DNA of 64,000 nucleotides, from IMG/VR virus record IMGVR_UViG_3300015360_000024, positions 1 to 64,000 of that record. The stretch is one strand, 5' to 3'. The position numbers were made by a program, and so were the translations under genes. Of the stretch, positions 17,847 to 26,167 are shown in pieces (within the stretch, counting starts at the first letter, position 1; each line of letters opens with the position of its first letter). This DNA is from a virus. A model generated the notes under the pieces. That model made no database searches. It worked only from the letters and a program-made list of their open reading frames with translations, and had not been told where the DNA came from.

Positions 17847-18965
17847 CTACACCTGCTCAAGGGTGGCGGCGGCATTCTTCCATGGCCAGACCGCACCTGC
17901 CCCGAGTGCAACGAACCAGTTCGTTCTGGCTGGATCTGAAATCGGGTTATCTCCGACATCTAGGCCCGGAACGAATACGCCCACCGACGGGCTAGTATTG
18001 ACCGTCGTTACCATCTGCGACCAGTCGATCACCGAGGCCCATGGTCCATCCAGCTGAACAGTCTTCTCTCCCCAGAGAATGATAGGCCAGCAAAGAGCAC
18101 CAGTCCCACCCATGGAAGCGCAAAATGTACTGGCGAACGACGCGACAATACCGCCGTTGGCGAGCGTACTACTGTTCATTGCACCATCACCGGAGGCGTA
18201 AACGCTTGCGCCGTACATGCGACAAACGCGAGAGACAGCAGCGGTAAATACGCGTCCACCCCACCCGCGAAATGAGGCGGCGCCGATCGCCAGCGCGCCC
18301 ATTTCTGGATAGACAGGTGTGGCCACGTTGGTGGCATCGTTCAGTAGCTCCCTGGACATCCTGATGAAGTTTCCGAACACATAGGGAACGGGAAGCGTTA
18401 GCGACGGAGCTACTCTGGTCACCTTGTCGTACGAGAGCCCAGAGATTAGAACGCTGTTCCTGAAAACGGCGCACCGCCACGCAGTCGTATCGTTCGCGCA
18501 GAAAATCGACATAACTCGATCGAGAGATGCCGTTGGATCGATAACCGTAGTAGCTGCACTGATGATTATTTCGTCGGTGGCGGTTGGCTGAAACCTCGTC
18601 GTTCCATCCAGCGTAAAAAGTGCGCCAGGCGAGTACGAGATGCGCATAATGTCATCGCTCGCGCCCTGATATGCGAACAGCATCTGCGTTCCGTCTGCGT
18701 TTTGAAGGACGTACCAGGACTGCGCGGCGCCAGCGATCGTCGCGCGGGTCGCAAACGTTGCTGCGCTTGTGATGCGGTCGGTCGTGTCACCTGCGCCTGA
18801 CGGCCCCGTTGTCCCATTGGACGTGAACTTGACCGTCCATCCAACGGCGAGCATGCGCGTCTTGTTTTCATACGCGTACCAACCAGAGACCCCGACAAGC
18901 GTCGTGAAGGCCTGACGCACATTGGGGGAGACGGTCCAGTTCTTCTGCAGCTGAGGGAATGTCAT
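17847..18965 (-). CDS. Virion-type protein, family A copy 1 (372 aa)
   Basis: First gene of the structural cassette. It carries the family A signature GWTVKFTSNGTTGPSGAGD, a SPGALFTL block and an NWFVALGAGAVWPWKN end. The 18966-19136 segment upstream holds no recognisable gene and probably the promoter for this run. Confidence 0.6.
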   Translation of the reverse strand: MTFPQLQKNWTVSPNVRQAFTTLVGVSGWYAYENKTRMLAVGWTVKFTSNGTTGPSGAGDTTDRITSAATFATRATIAGAAQSWYVLQNADGTQMLFAYQGASDDIMRISYSPGALFTLDGTTRFQPTATDEIIISAATTVIDPTASLDRVMSIFCANDTTAWRCAVFRNSVLISGLSYDKVTRVAPSLTLPVPYVFGNFIRMSRELLNDATNVATPVYPEMGALAIGAASFRGWGGRVFTAAVSRVCRMYGASVYASGDGAMNSSTLANGGIVASFASTFCASMGGTGALCWPIILWGEKTVQLDGPWASVIDWSQMVTTVNTSPSVGVFVPGLDVGDNPISDPARTNWFVALGAGAVWPWKNAAATLEQV

Positions 18966-19229
18966 GGTTAGATCTGGTCCGTTTTTTGTGGGTTAGATCA
19001 GGATCTGCGTCGTTTTGGTTATTGCACGGAACGAGCGATCCGATCAACCAACCATAACCCCAGCTGGAGGTGGCAATCCGGAGTCCTTGGACTCCCTGTG
19101 GAATCGATGTGGACAACCTGTGAGTGTTTGGAATTCTTGACAATGGAGACGCTCGACGCTACTCCAGCATCCTTCGAAAACGAACGGACGTGCAGGGGAA
19201 CGCCGTCCAACAACACAAGGGTGAAGACG

Positions 19230-19586
19230 ATGATCGAGATGAGAAACGAGTTGAAGTCCTTTGCTGTACTCCAGGAGCAAGTCCTTCGTGGGCATGACGA
19301 AACCAAGGGGCAGGCCTGGCGGACCGACAGCCTCCAGGCGCTGATGTCCAGGCTGGCCGAGGAGTTCGGCGAGGTGATCACCCATGCCTTCGGCCAGGAC
19401 CCGGTCTGCGACTTCCTGATCGCTTCACTCAGGGACCACATCGAGGAATGTGGGGTCAACCTCGACTACAATCCGGAGACGTTCCGCAAGGAACTCGCGG
19501 ATGTTGCGAACTTCTGCATGATGCTCGCAGACGTCGCACCGAAGGTCGATCCGCGCCACTCCGACACCTCGACGGTCCAGGCCTGA
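19230..19586 (+). CDS. MazG-like all-alpha NTP pyrophosphatase-like protein
   Basis: The pattern LAEEFGEVITHA followed by ELADVANFCMMLAD resembles the E-E-x-x-E ... E-x-x-D metal-binding helices of all-alpha NTP pyrophosphatases. Such phage enzymes hydrolyse (d)NTPs or ppGpp. I start at ATG 19230 (MIEMRNELK); an in-frame upstream ATG at 19143 cannot be excluded. Neighbouring DHFR supports a nucleotide-metabolism context. Confidence 0.55.
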   Translation: MIEMRNELKSFAVLQEQVLRGHDETKGQAWRTDSLQALMSRLAEEFGEVITHAFGQDPVCDFLIASLRDHIEECGVNLDYNPETFRKELADVANFCMMLADVAPKVDPRHSDTSTVQA

Positions 19587-19834
19587 TGTCGTTTCGTTGC
19601 GACTTCTGTTTGAAGCCACAAGCGGCCGGTATCAGGCCGCAGGCAGTCGTAACCAAGGTCAGGAACCGCGAGTACAACGCGATGGGTGGAATTATCCTCG
19701 GAAGCGAAATCGCCGAGGAGAAGCGTGCCTGTCCGACCTGCTATCGCGAAGCGGCGCCTGAGACAATCTCACCGTTGAATCCAGTGCTCGATGCTGCATT
19801 CAACGCCGTTCTCAGCGAACCGCCCGGCAACTGA
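19586..19834 (+). CDS. Small zinc-binding hypothetical protein (82 aa)
   Basis: ATG 19586 overlaps the previous stop. CDFC near the N-terminus and CPTC near residue 49 likely form a zinc site. It converges with DHFR, overlapping by about 65 bases, which is unusual and leaves its last third uncertain. Confidence 0.5.
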   Translation: MSFRCDFCLKPQAAGIRPQAVVTKVRNREYNAMGGIILGSEIAEEKRACPTCYREAAPETISPLNPVLDAAFNAVLSEPPGN

Positions 19835-20263
19835 CTCCAGCCGGAAGCGTTCCTCGTAACTAGGGAAGGTGACGTCGCAGTCGAACGACGCGCCGACTCT
19901 GGTTATCCACAGCTCGGTGCAGTCCGAGTTGGTGATCGCTTGCGCGTAGATTTCTCCGCCGCCAATTACGAACACCTTGGCGGCTGGGATTTGCAGCGCG
20001 TCTTCTAGGCTCGCTGCGGTAACGGCACCAGCGAAGCTAGAACCGCTACGCGTGAGCACCACGTTCATGCGACCAGGCAGTGGCCGGAACTTCTCCGGGA
20101 TCGACTCCCACGTCTTCCGGCCCATGATGACGGAGTTCTCCGTGCCATCCATGGTCAGCTCTCGGAAGTGTTTCATGTCCGCCTTGAGTCTCCAGGGGAG
20201 CGCTCCGGTCTTTCCAATCCCAAGCTTGGCGTCGATCGCCACGACGATGGAGAAGGGCTGCAT
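19769..20263 (-). CDS. folA: Dihydrofolate reductase
   Basis: It catalyses NADPH-dependent reduction of dihydrofolate to tetrahydrofolate for thymidylate and purine synthesis. Seen in the sequence: GIGKTGALPW near residues 15-24, the catalytic acid D29 in LKADMKHF, the NADPH-binding IMGRKTWESIP, LPGRMNVVLTR and the VIGGGEIYAQA glycine motif. Length (164 aa) is normal for bacterial type I DHFR. No thymidylate synthase is visible in the window. It is monocistronic, with convergent overlap at its 3' end. Confidence 0.92.
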   Translation of the reverse strand: MQPFSIVVAIDAKLGIGKTGALPWRLKADMKHFRELTMDGTENSVIMGRKTWESIPEKFRPLPGRMNVVLTRSGSSFAGAVTAASLEDALQIPAAKVFVIGGGEIYAQAITNSDCTELWITRVGASFDCDVTFPSYEERFRLESVAGRFAENGVECSIEHWIQR

Positions 20264-20306
20264 CGTCGCAGTCTAGATGTGAGCTGGCCAATTTCCAAGT
20301 AGTCTC

Positions 20307-20915
20307 ATGGCGATGTATCAGATCGGACAAGATGGCCGGTACTTCATCAAGTACGGCGTCGAGTCATGGCTTGGCGACGATGACTCGACGTATCTGCTCC
20401 AGATTGAAGGAGTTGTCCTGTATTCGCCTGCAGACCAGGAGGGCGTCGTCTGCGGACGCCTCCGAGCCTACGTACTTCAGGCCGAGGAGATGATCCAGCG
20501 TGGAAGGTTCGACGTCGAAGCATGGGAAGACGAGGACGAGCTGGACGACATCGCGAAGACGATCTACACGGTCGCCGGATCGTGGTCAGCCGGAATAAAG
20601 GCTGTCTGGCCGGACGTAGAAAAGATGGATGTACTCGTAATAGAAGAGATTTTCCTGGAAAAGGAGCATCGAAGAGTTGGCCTTGGACTGCTAATCGCCG
20701 ACCGTACGATCTCGGTGTTCGGCAGGGGGTGTGGACTAGTAGTCGTGAGCCCGTGGCCGACTGATGTCGAGAACCGTGGAGACGAGGAGTCCCACAAGGC
20801 TGCCCATCGGAAGATCGGAAGTTATTCTCAACGTTTAGGATTCAAGAGCGTGCCTGGCAGCGATCTATGGGCAAGGTCCCTGGAGCACGCACCGGAGCGC
20901 AATGGCAGCAACTGA
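20307..20915 (+). CDS. GNAT-type acetyltransferase-like protein (202 aa)
   Basis: The middle part has VLVIEEIFLEKEHRRVGLG, the strand-4/motif A arrangement of GNAT enzymes. The R-x-x-G-x-G-like acetyl-CoA loop here is RRVGLGL. A HRKIGSYSQRLGFKSVPGS motif B-like end follows. The first 100 residues are acidic and unlike a standard GNAT. The substrate is unknown. Confidence 0.6.
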   Translation: MAMYQIGQDGRYFIKYGVESWLGDDDSTYLLQIEGVVLYSPADQEGVVCGRLRAYVLQAEEMIQRGRFDVEAWEDEDELDDIAKTIYTVAGSWSAGIKAVWPDVEKMDVLVIEEIFLEKEHRRVGLGLLIADRTISVFGRGCGLVVVSPWPTDVENRGDEESHKAAHRKIGSYSQRLGFKSVPGSDLWARSLEHAPERNGSN

Positions 20916-20998
20916 GCCCTGTGATTCGTAACGTTTTAGTGGAGATATCCTTGTAATCCAACGTTCTTCTACCGAAGCTAAAACAACTGGGGGCAGCG

Positions 20999-21247
20999 AT
21001 GAAAGAAGAGATTCTCTCCGCAGTCAGGCCGCATGTGTTTCGCGACACCGTCATGAAGGTATCGAGCATGCTTGATCAATATCGCGCTGAGCTGGAGCAA
21101 TCGAAGTCCGAAAACGAGGCTCTACTAGGAGATCAGGTTCATCATTTACTCAGGGCCCTGACGATAATCTCAGAGGTGCCTGAAACTAGCGACGGGGCTA
21201 CAATGGCCAGGGGTATAGCCAAAGAGGCTCTCTCAACTCTGCGCTAA
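20999..21247 (+). CDS. Hypothetical helical protein (82 aa)
   Basis: ATG 20999 follows GGGGGCAGCG. The protein is nearly all helical with a central coiled segment (RAELEQSKSENEALL). Function unknown. Confidence 0.6.
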   Translation: MKEEILSAVRPHVFRDTVMKVSSMLDQYRAELEQSKSENEALLGDQVHHLLRALTIISEVPETSDGATMARGIAKEALSTLR

Positions 21248-21253
21248 GTCGAA

Positions 21254-21445
21254 ATGGCGGATCAAGATTACAAAGACGTCCTGAACCGCATCGCCGACGG
21301 GCTTGAGCGGCTTACGGAGGCTCTTGAGAAGCGAAACGCGGCGGACGAGAAACTGTCTCGCTGTCCGACATGCAGCGGCGACGGCAAGGGCTATGGTCAG
21401 ACGCGCTGTATTCGCTGTGGCGGCACGGGCGTAAAGCAGTCTTGA
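21254..21445 (+). CDS. Small zinc-finger protein (63 aa)
   Basis: An amphipathic N-terminal helix is followed by CPTCSGDGKG and CIRCGGTG, two C-x-x-C-x-G units of DnaJ type. It starts 6 bases after the previous gene. Function unknown. Confidence 0.6.
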   Translation: MADQDYKDVLNRIADGLERLTEALEKRNAADEKLSRCPTCSGDGKGYGQTRCIRCGGTGVKQS

Positions 21446-21490
21446 CCAGCGAGCATCATCGCGATGCGATATTCTGGATCGTGAGGATCT

Positions 21491-21889
21491 ATGAACATCA
21501 GCAAGTTGCAGAAGACGATGAGGGTGCTGTACCTGTACCTCACCATCCCTCTGTTTATCGTCACGATGGTGCTTACCGCTCTCGCTCTGATGTCTGCTAC
21601 CGGACCAAGGAAGAACGCCAAGCCAGAGGTTCCATCCGGCTATGGATCTGCGGCATCTGCCGGCTCCGGGTCAGCGGATGACATTCCATCAAGCGGACTG
21701 CGTCGCCCAGCTGTTGAGATCAAACAGCCTGAGGTAAAGAAGGAAGAGGCCTCCGACACGACGGCTGGGCAGGCTGCCCTGATCGCAGCGATCACTACCG
21801 GGATTACTGGTTTGCTCGGAGCGATCATGCAAGCCGTCGTCGCGTTCCTCAAGGCGAAGGAAAAACGTCGCTCTCCAGAAGACGTGTAA
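21491..21889 (+). CDS. Membrane protein with two hydrophobic segments (132 aa)
   Basis: Hydrophobic segments lie at about residues 12-33 and 93-117, separated by a Ser/Gly/Pro-rich linker, with a charged C-terminus. This is compatible with a holin or spanin-like protein, but the lysis-type gene is far away and I do not assign a role. A hairpin terminator follows. Confidence 0.55.
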   Translation: MNISKLQKTMRVLYLYLTIPLFIVTMVLTALALMSATGPRKNAKPEVPSGYGSAASAGSGSADDIPSSGLRRPAVEIKQPEVKKEEASDTTAGQAALIAAITTGITGLLGAIMQAVVAFLKAKEKRRSPEDV

Positions 21890-21921
21890 AATCATACAGG
21901 TTCCCAAGTCTCGTCGTTGTT

Positions 21922-21940
21922 GGTCTTTTTCAAAAAGACC
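21922..21940 (+). terminator. Hairpin terminator (bidirectional)
   Basis: A perfect GGTCTTTTT / AAAAAGACC inverted repeat with a one-base centre. The internal T and A runs let it act on both strands. It separates the membrane protein gene from the TTGACA promoter at 21945. Confidence 0.6.
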
Positions 21941-21944
21941 TGTC

Positions 21945-21973
21945 TTGACAATCAGGTGTCTCCGCTGTCTTAT
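21945..21973 (+). promoter_or_regulatory. Promoter, TTGACA -35
   Basis: TTGACA at 21945-21950, a 17-base spacer and TCTTAT at 21968-21973. The predicted start of transcription lies only a few bases before ATG 21984. Confidence 0.5.
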
Positions 21974-21983
21974 GGCAGCTGGT

Positions 21984-22409
21984 ATGGCATCTGAGAAGAC
22001 GAAGACGTGTAAGGGGCCTTGTCACAAGACGAAGCCCTTCGGCGAATTTCCCAACTCAGCCAAGGCTAAGGACGGGAAGCTGGGATTCTGCGACGTCTGC
22101 TGGTCGAAAAAGATGTCCCGCTCCGCCAGGAAGCGCTTCGCTCCGGATAAGAAGTCCAAGGCTAGGATTGGTCGGCCGCCAGGGTCCAAGACCAAGTCGA
22201 AAATTTCTATTGCGGACGCGAACGCCGCCTTAAAGGCTGCGTCTGCGACGAGGGACACGTTCCTTGTGAGAGCGAACGACGGCGATATGGCCGAGTTCAC
22301 CGAAGAAGCCAAGGCGCTGCGCCTCGCTATGGAATGGCAGATGGCCGGATATTCCGTGACCGTCTGGCGTCAATGCAAGTTCGAGATGATTCTGCGGATC
22401 ATTGGATAG
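21984..22409 (+). CDS. Zinc-binding, AT-hook-containing protein (141 aa)
   Basis: CKGPCHKTKPFGEF ... CDVCWSKKM matches a common phage zinc module in which two Cys pairs flank a KxxSEF-like segment. RIGRPPGSK resembles an AT hook for minor-groove DNA binding. I chose ATG 21984 because the earlier start overlaps the promoter. DNA binding is inference. Confidence 0.55.
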   Translation: MASEKTKTCKGPCHKTKPFGEFPNSAKAKDGKLGFCDVCWSKKMSRSARKRFAPDKKSKARIGRPPGSKTKSKISIADANAALKAASATRDTFLVRANDGDMAEFTEEAKALRLAMEWQMAGYSVTVWRQCKFEMILRIIG

Positions 22410-22420
22410 GGAAAGGGATC

Positions 22421-22798
22421 ATGAGAGAGCTAACGCTAAAGACATTCGCTCACGTCAGCTTCCACAAGTCGGAAGAGACGAACTTCAACGAGTTCATCAG
22501 GACGAAGTACGGCTCCACCATCAAGAAGGGTGAGGGCGTCATGTTCATCAGCAAGGGTGGAGACCAGTACGTCTTCGTCGAACCGCCCGAGAACATCGAG
22601 CACGTCATGCTGAGCGGTAAGAAGGTGAAGGTGAAGGTCATCGCCTCTCAGCGCTTCCGTATTCGCGGCGCTAAGTGGTCCCCCGAGATGCTGTCCGTCT
22701 ACGGCGAGAGGGCCGGGTATCGCATCGTTTGGATCAAGCGCTTCGAGTGGTTCCTCAAGGAGGGTGTCCTTGAGGCAGCAGGCAAGAAGGCCGCATAA
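22421..22798 (+). CDS. Hypothetical protein (125 aa)
   Basis: ATG 22421 follows GGGAAAGGGATC. It is a basic protein with beta strands, including VKVKVIASQRFRIRG. It is the last phage-like gene before the 22.9-25.8 kb island. Confidence 0.6.
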   Translation: MRELTLKTFAHVSFHKSEETNFNEFIRTKYGSTIKKGEGVMFISKGGDQYVFVEPPENIEHVMLSGKKVKVKVIASQRFRIRGAKWSPEMLSVYGERAGYRIVWIKRFEWFLKEGVLEAAGKKAA

Positions 22799-22953
22799 AT
22801 ATTCTGTGCTATGTTCGATGAATAAATCGAGCGGATGAGCCCTCCTTGAGAGGGTGATGAACCGAACAGTACTGCGACGCCCAGATGACTTGACGTAAGG
22901 GGTGCGCCACGTGGCCTTGGAGGCCATGGCCTCTCAGGAAGGGCGATGCGCTG

Positions 22954-23787
22954 GTGGTCGACATGAGCTTGGCGCGCGTCCGTGCGGGGGCTACAGATCC
23001 GCGAGAAGTAAAGAAGCTCCTTGCCCGAGGCGTTTCGGTGTTCTCTCGTGGGTCTCTCCACGCGAAGTTCTTCATCATCGACAAGGTGGTGATTGCCGGC
23101 TCATCGAACATCTCCAGCCACGCAAAGAACTCCCTCGATGAGGCCGCCGTTCTAACCGACGACTCTGCTGCCGTCCTTCGCGCTCGTACGACCTTTGAGA
23201 AGTTATGCACCGAGCCCGTTCGCAAGGACTACTTGGCCAAGTGCATCAAGGAGTATCGGCCGCCCAAGTTCACTGGCCATTCAACAGCGGGGACTAAGAA
23301 GGGCAAGAAGATCGTCCGGTCAAAGCTCTGGATCATCGGAGGGCTCCGTTACATCTCGATTCCCAAGGATGAAGAATCGAGCGTGCAAGCAGTCGTTAAC
23401 AAGGCCACCAAGAAGCTGCTCGACTTCGAGAAGAGCGAGGTCGACTACTGTCACTACCCAGCGAAGGAGGCGTTCTTTTCGTCTCTACGAGAAGGTGACT
23501 GGGTTCTTCGATGTCTCCTTGATGGCAAGGGCTACGATGTCTGGGCGCCCGGAAGATTCCTCGGCGTTGAGAACTATCCACGCGACCGAGGGAAGCACCG
23601 TTACTTGTTGTTATTCGAGGATCCTCTGGAGGCTGAAGCAATTAGATGGACGGCGTTCCGAGCGCTTGCGCCAATGAAACTACCGGCGGTCCCACGAAGG
23701 CTCGCCGTGCAGGACGATGCCGATGCCGATGCCATCCTGCGCCTCTGGGATAGTCGTGGTCGGTTCAAGAAGTCGAAGCGTCTTTGA
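22954..23787 (+). CDS. Phospholipase D-like nuclease-type protein, 5' end uncertain
   Basis: Residues 35-75 contain one HKD-type motif: HAKFFIIDKVVIAGSSNIS, that is H-x-K followed by a G-S-x-N, and a downstream E (DEAAVLTDD). PLD-superfamily enzymes cleave phosphodiesters; single-motif members act as dimers and are often nucleases. I use GTG 22954, but the alignable family N-terminus (PLRKGDALVVDMS) starts upstream in the same frame and no good start is found there, so the gene may be 5'-frameshifted or truncated. It opens a moron-like island. Confidence 0.6.
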   Translation: MVDMSLARVRAGATDPREVKKLLARGVSVFSRGSLHAKFFIIDKVVIAGSSNISSHAKNSLDEAAVLTDDSAAVLRARTTFEKLCTEPVRKDYLAKCIKEYRPPKFTGHSTAGTKKGKKIVRSKLWIIGGLRYISIPKDEESSVQAVVNKATKKLLDFEKSEVDYCHYPAKEAFFSSLREGDWVLRCLLDGKGYDVWAPGRFLGVENYPRDRGKHRYLLLFEDPLEAEAIRWTAFRALAPMKLPAVPRRLAVQDDADADAILRLWDSRGRFKKSKRL

Positions 23788-23915
23788 GGTCAGGACTGTG
23801 TTCCTTCGAGATAACTGAAGGCGCCTTGCGGCGCTCGCCGTTTCGGGTGGGTGCGTCGTGCCGACCGCCGTTCCTGAATTGACCGTGACGATTTTTGAAC
23901 GATGCGGAACGCCGT

Positions 23916-24095
23916 CTAGCACCGTGCTCGCGCCGGCCAGCGGGCAAGGCAGCGTTCGGCCAACTCGCCGAGTTCTTCGTTGATGAACGCGGGATGACGG
24001 TTCGCAGCGGCGGTGAGCGCACCGACGAAGAGCGCTAGCTCGAATGGATCGGCGACGAGCCACGTGACGACAGGGAGGGGTTCGAGATCGTGCAT
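23916..24095 (-). CDS. Small hypothetical protein (59 aa)
   Basis: From ATG 24095 the minus strand encodes a helical peptide (FELALFVGALTAAANRHPAF) ending at TAG 23916. Codon quality is better than the alternative minus-strand frame at 23680-24063. It lies between the PLD-like gene and the toxin-antitoxin pair. Function unknown. Confidence 0.4.
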   Translation of the reverse strand: MHDLEPLPVVTWLVADPFELALFVGALTAAANRHPAFINEELGELAERCLARWPARARC

Positions 24096-24195
24096 GAGCC
24101 CGCTATCGGGCGGTGCGGCTGCGGGTTGCGGATCAAGTAACGACGAGAAATCGATGGGCTTTTTTGACGTGCGTCCCTTCCCTCAACCGATCCAA

Positions 24196-24756
24196 TCATT
24201 GTGCGGTCGGTTGCTTCGCACAATTCGCGCAGTTCTCCGCAACGAGCAACTCGAACCCCGTCTGCACGTTCTTCAGGAAGTCGTCGGGCACTTTGGTCGT
24301 GCCCTGAAGGATCGTTGTGAGATCCGATGCGTCGATCCCAACGAGGTCGACAAACGTCGTGCGGCAGTCGTCACAGAAGCGATTGATGCGTGCGCGCGCA
24401 GAGAGGATCTCGGGGCTGACGTACGCCGGTGGCGCGCTGGGAGCTGAGGCCCTGGGTGGAGCCGGCTGCTTTCCTGCAGCGCGCGCCTTCAGAGCCCTGT
24501 CTATCTGTGCGAGGTGCCGCGTCGGGATGTCTTGTGATTTCTTAGCGCACGCAAGGAGAGAGCGCACACGTTCGTCGCCCAATGCTTGAAGGAAGGTGGC
24601 TCGCCCTTCCTTCGTGAGGCGCTCAAGCGATGCGCGGCTGATTGGATAGGCGTTGTCGAACTGCACCCACGTATCCGCAGGGAAACAGGTCTCCTGTTTT
24701 CCGGCGATGCGAAAGGCTCTTCCCGACGGCAGGCGAAGGCGAAGGCGATCCTGCAT
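24196..24756 (-). CDS. Hypothetical protein, possible C-terminal part of Panacea partner
   Basis: This frame reads from ATG 24756 (MQDRLRLRLPSGRAFRI) through a charged helical centre to a C-terminus with CDDC and CANC pairs. It overlaps the 24623-24919 frame out of register. The N-terminal sequence would continue that protein smoothly after a one-base shift in the CGCCTTCGCCTTCGCC repeat at 24734-24750, so the two may be one gene. Confidence 0.5.
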   Translation of the reverse strand: MQDRLRLRLPSGRAFRIAGKQETCFPADTWVQFDNAYPISRASLERLTKEGRATFLQALGDERVRSLLACAKKSQDIPTRHLAQIDRALKARAAGKQPAPPRASAPSAPPAYVSPEILSARARINRFCDDCRTTFVDLVGIDASDLTTILQGTTKVPDDFLKNVQTGFELLVAENCANCAKQPTAQ

Positions 24757-24919
24757 CGCTGTAGCGCGAGTCCCCTTTCGAGGTTGTAACCGCAACGAGT
24801 ACCTGCTCACCAGCCGGATCGCAGTCACCAAGGACCACGAGGTACTTCGTTCGCTCTCCTTCACCGTCCCCGAAGTCGATCAAGCCCCGCCACACCGCGC
24901 CCGCCCGGTACTCGATCAT
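24623..24919 (-). CDS. Probable toxin partner of the Panacea antitoxin, N-terminal frame
   Basis: ATG 24919 overlaps the stop of the antitoxin gene. The first 50 residues (AVWRGLIDFGDGEGERTKYLVVLG) look like a compact beta-rich domain. The last third of the frame is Ser/Pro-rich and probably out of register. In Panacea systems the toxin is variable and sits next to the antitoxin; assignment as toxin is from position only. Confidence 0.5.
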   Translation of the reverse strand: MIEYRAGAVWRGLIDFGDGEGERTKYLVVLGDCDPAGEQVLVAVTTSKGDSRYSDAGSPSPSPAVGKSLSHRRKTGDLFPCGYVGAVRQRLSNQPRIA

Positions 24920-25494
24920 TTGAACAGCGCTGCCAGTTCTCGCTCCTCCTCGGCGATCTGTTCGGCCTGCTCCTTCGTGACGGAGTTGGGCTTTCCATCC
25001 AAGGCGCGCTCAAACGGGATGAGCGCTTGGGGGCGCTTCTCAATCTCGTAGATCTGGTGCCACAACGTTCCCCGAGCGTGAGTCACGTCAGTCATCTGTT
25101 TGCCGGTGGCCGTGAAGTAGACCTCGGCAAGATGTGTCATCGCTGCAAGCTCTCGCGGCGTGAAACATCCATCGTCAAACGCGCGACGCGGCTTGAACAC
25201 GAGCGCTGTGCCCCCGAAGTCTGGGTCGAGTTCAGCCATCGGCGCGATGAGAAGCGCCGACGTCATGTCGGCGTGCGGAGCCTTAAGCTCCTCGAACAGA
25301 TCCTTGGGAACAGGACCCATCGGCCACGCGAAGTAGCTGAGCCCGGTCGTCGTCTTTCCCGTCCTCTGAAAAATCTCGAAATCGAGGAGGCAGAGCAGTT
25401 TGAAGAGCTTGAGCTTGTGACACGAACGCGTGTTCTTCGTGAAGAAGATCATCGCGTTCAGAAGCTTCTCGCGTTGGATTTCCGCTCGGCTCAT
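24916..25494 (-). CDS. Panacea (SocA/GepA, DUF4065) domain antitoxin-like protein
   Basis: The first 100 residues fit the Panacea pattern: KLLNAMIFFTKN, KLKLFKLLCLLDFEIFQRTG, and TGLSYFAWPMGPVP. Panacea proteins are antitoxins that neutralise varied adjacent toxins (known for the family). Here the gene is followed by an overlapping frame-disrupted gene, as expected for antitoxin then toxin. In a phage it could serve addiction, superinfection exclusion or anti-toxin counter-defence. Start is ATG 25494. Confidence 0.7.
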   Translation of the reverse strand: MSRAEIQREKLLNAMIFFTKNTRSCHKLKLFKLLCLLDFEIFQRTGKTTTGLSYFAWPMGPVPKDLFEELKAPHADMTSALLIAPMAELDPDFGGTALVFKPRRAFDDGCFTPRELAAMTHLAEVYFTATGKQMTDVTHARGTLWHQIYEIEKRPQALIPFERALDGKPNSVTKEQAEQIAEEERELAALFK

Positions 25495-25623
25495 TACAGG
25501 AAGGGGGATCTGCTAGCCTATCAAAGGGATACCAGGCAAGGTGCGCGAACGCCGGCCGTTACTAACCTGAGAAATTACGCAATACTAGCGCGGTGCGCCA
25601 AGGACGCGTAAAGGGTGGCTCGT

Positions 25624-25857
25624 TCAGACACGGCGGCGCGTAGGAGTCGCACGAGCCGCTCTCCACCGTGCGATGGCGCGTTTCGCTCGTCTGATATCCG
25701 TCGCTGTGAGCACACGAACGCTACGCCCGCTCCATGCCTCCGTGCGCCGCATCTTGGGGATAACCGACGCAGCTTCCAGCCGACGGAACGTGGTTTCGCT
25801 GATGCCGAGTTGCTTGCAGGCCGCCCCTAGCTCTGGCGGTGCGACGCTGCTGCCCAT
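25624..25857 (-). CDS. MerR-like DNA-binding regulator (77 aa)
   Basis: A helix-turn-helix of MerR type is suggested by LGISETTFRRLEAASVIP followed by a wing-like VRVLTATDIRR and an Arg-rich end. There is no effector domain. It is divergent from the 25856 gene and could control the adjacent antitoxin operon. Confidence 0.55.
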   Translation of the reverse strand: MGSSVAPPELGAACKQLGISETTFRRLEAASVIPKMRRTEAWSGRSVRVLTATDIRRAKRAIARWRAARATPTRRRV

Positions 25858-26083
25858 GCCTTCTCAATTCAAAGACTACAAGGACTCGTTTTCCTGTCTT
25901 GCGTGTCGATCAACGTCCAAAATGGACGAGTTCAAGTGCAATGGATGTGGCACATTCGTGTGTGAGCACTTGGTTCTCGTCGATGGCGGGATGATGATTT
26001 GCTTCTGCTGTCACAAGGACAATGGCGAGGAAATCAAGTGGCCTGACTGGTCATACTCAATGGTCGAGGACAGGGATCCGTAG
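25856..26083 (+). CDS. Small Cys-rich zinc protein (75 aa)
   Basis: ATG 25856 starts a protein with CLAC, CNGC, C-EH and CFCC groups, a cross-brace-like spacing that could bind two zincs. The divergent regulator starts within 2 bases of it. Confidence 0.5.
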   Translation: MPSQFKDYKDSFSCLACRSTSKMDEFKCNGCGTFVCEHLVLVDGGMMICFCCHKDNGEEIKWPDWSYSMVEDRDP

Positions 26084-26167
26084 CAGCGCAAGCGTTTGCG
26101 CACCGATCTTGACAATTAGCGCTTGTGGTTGCACCGTTTTCGAAGTTTATGGAAGCGATGGTGCCGC

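Noticed and set aside
23680-24063. Long minus-strand reading frame as a gene
   Set aside because: Arg/Ser-rich shadow of the PLD-like gene; the shorter frame at 23916-24095 has better coding character.
22954-25857. CRISPR array or insertion sequence in the island
   Set aside because: No regular spacer repeats, transposase motif or terminal inverted repeats seen.
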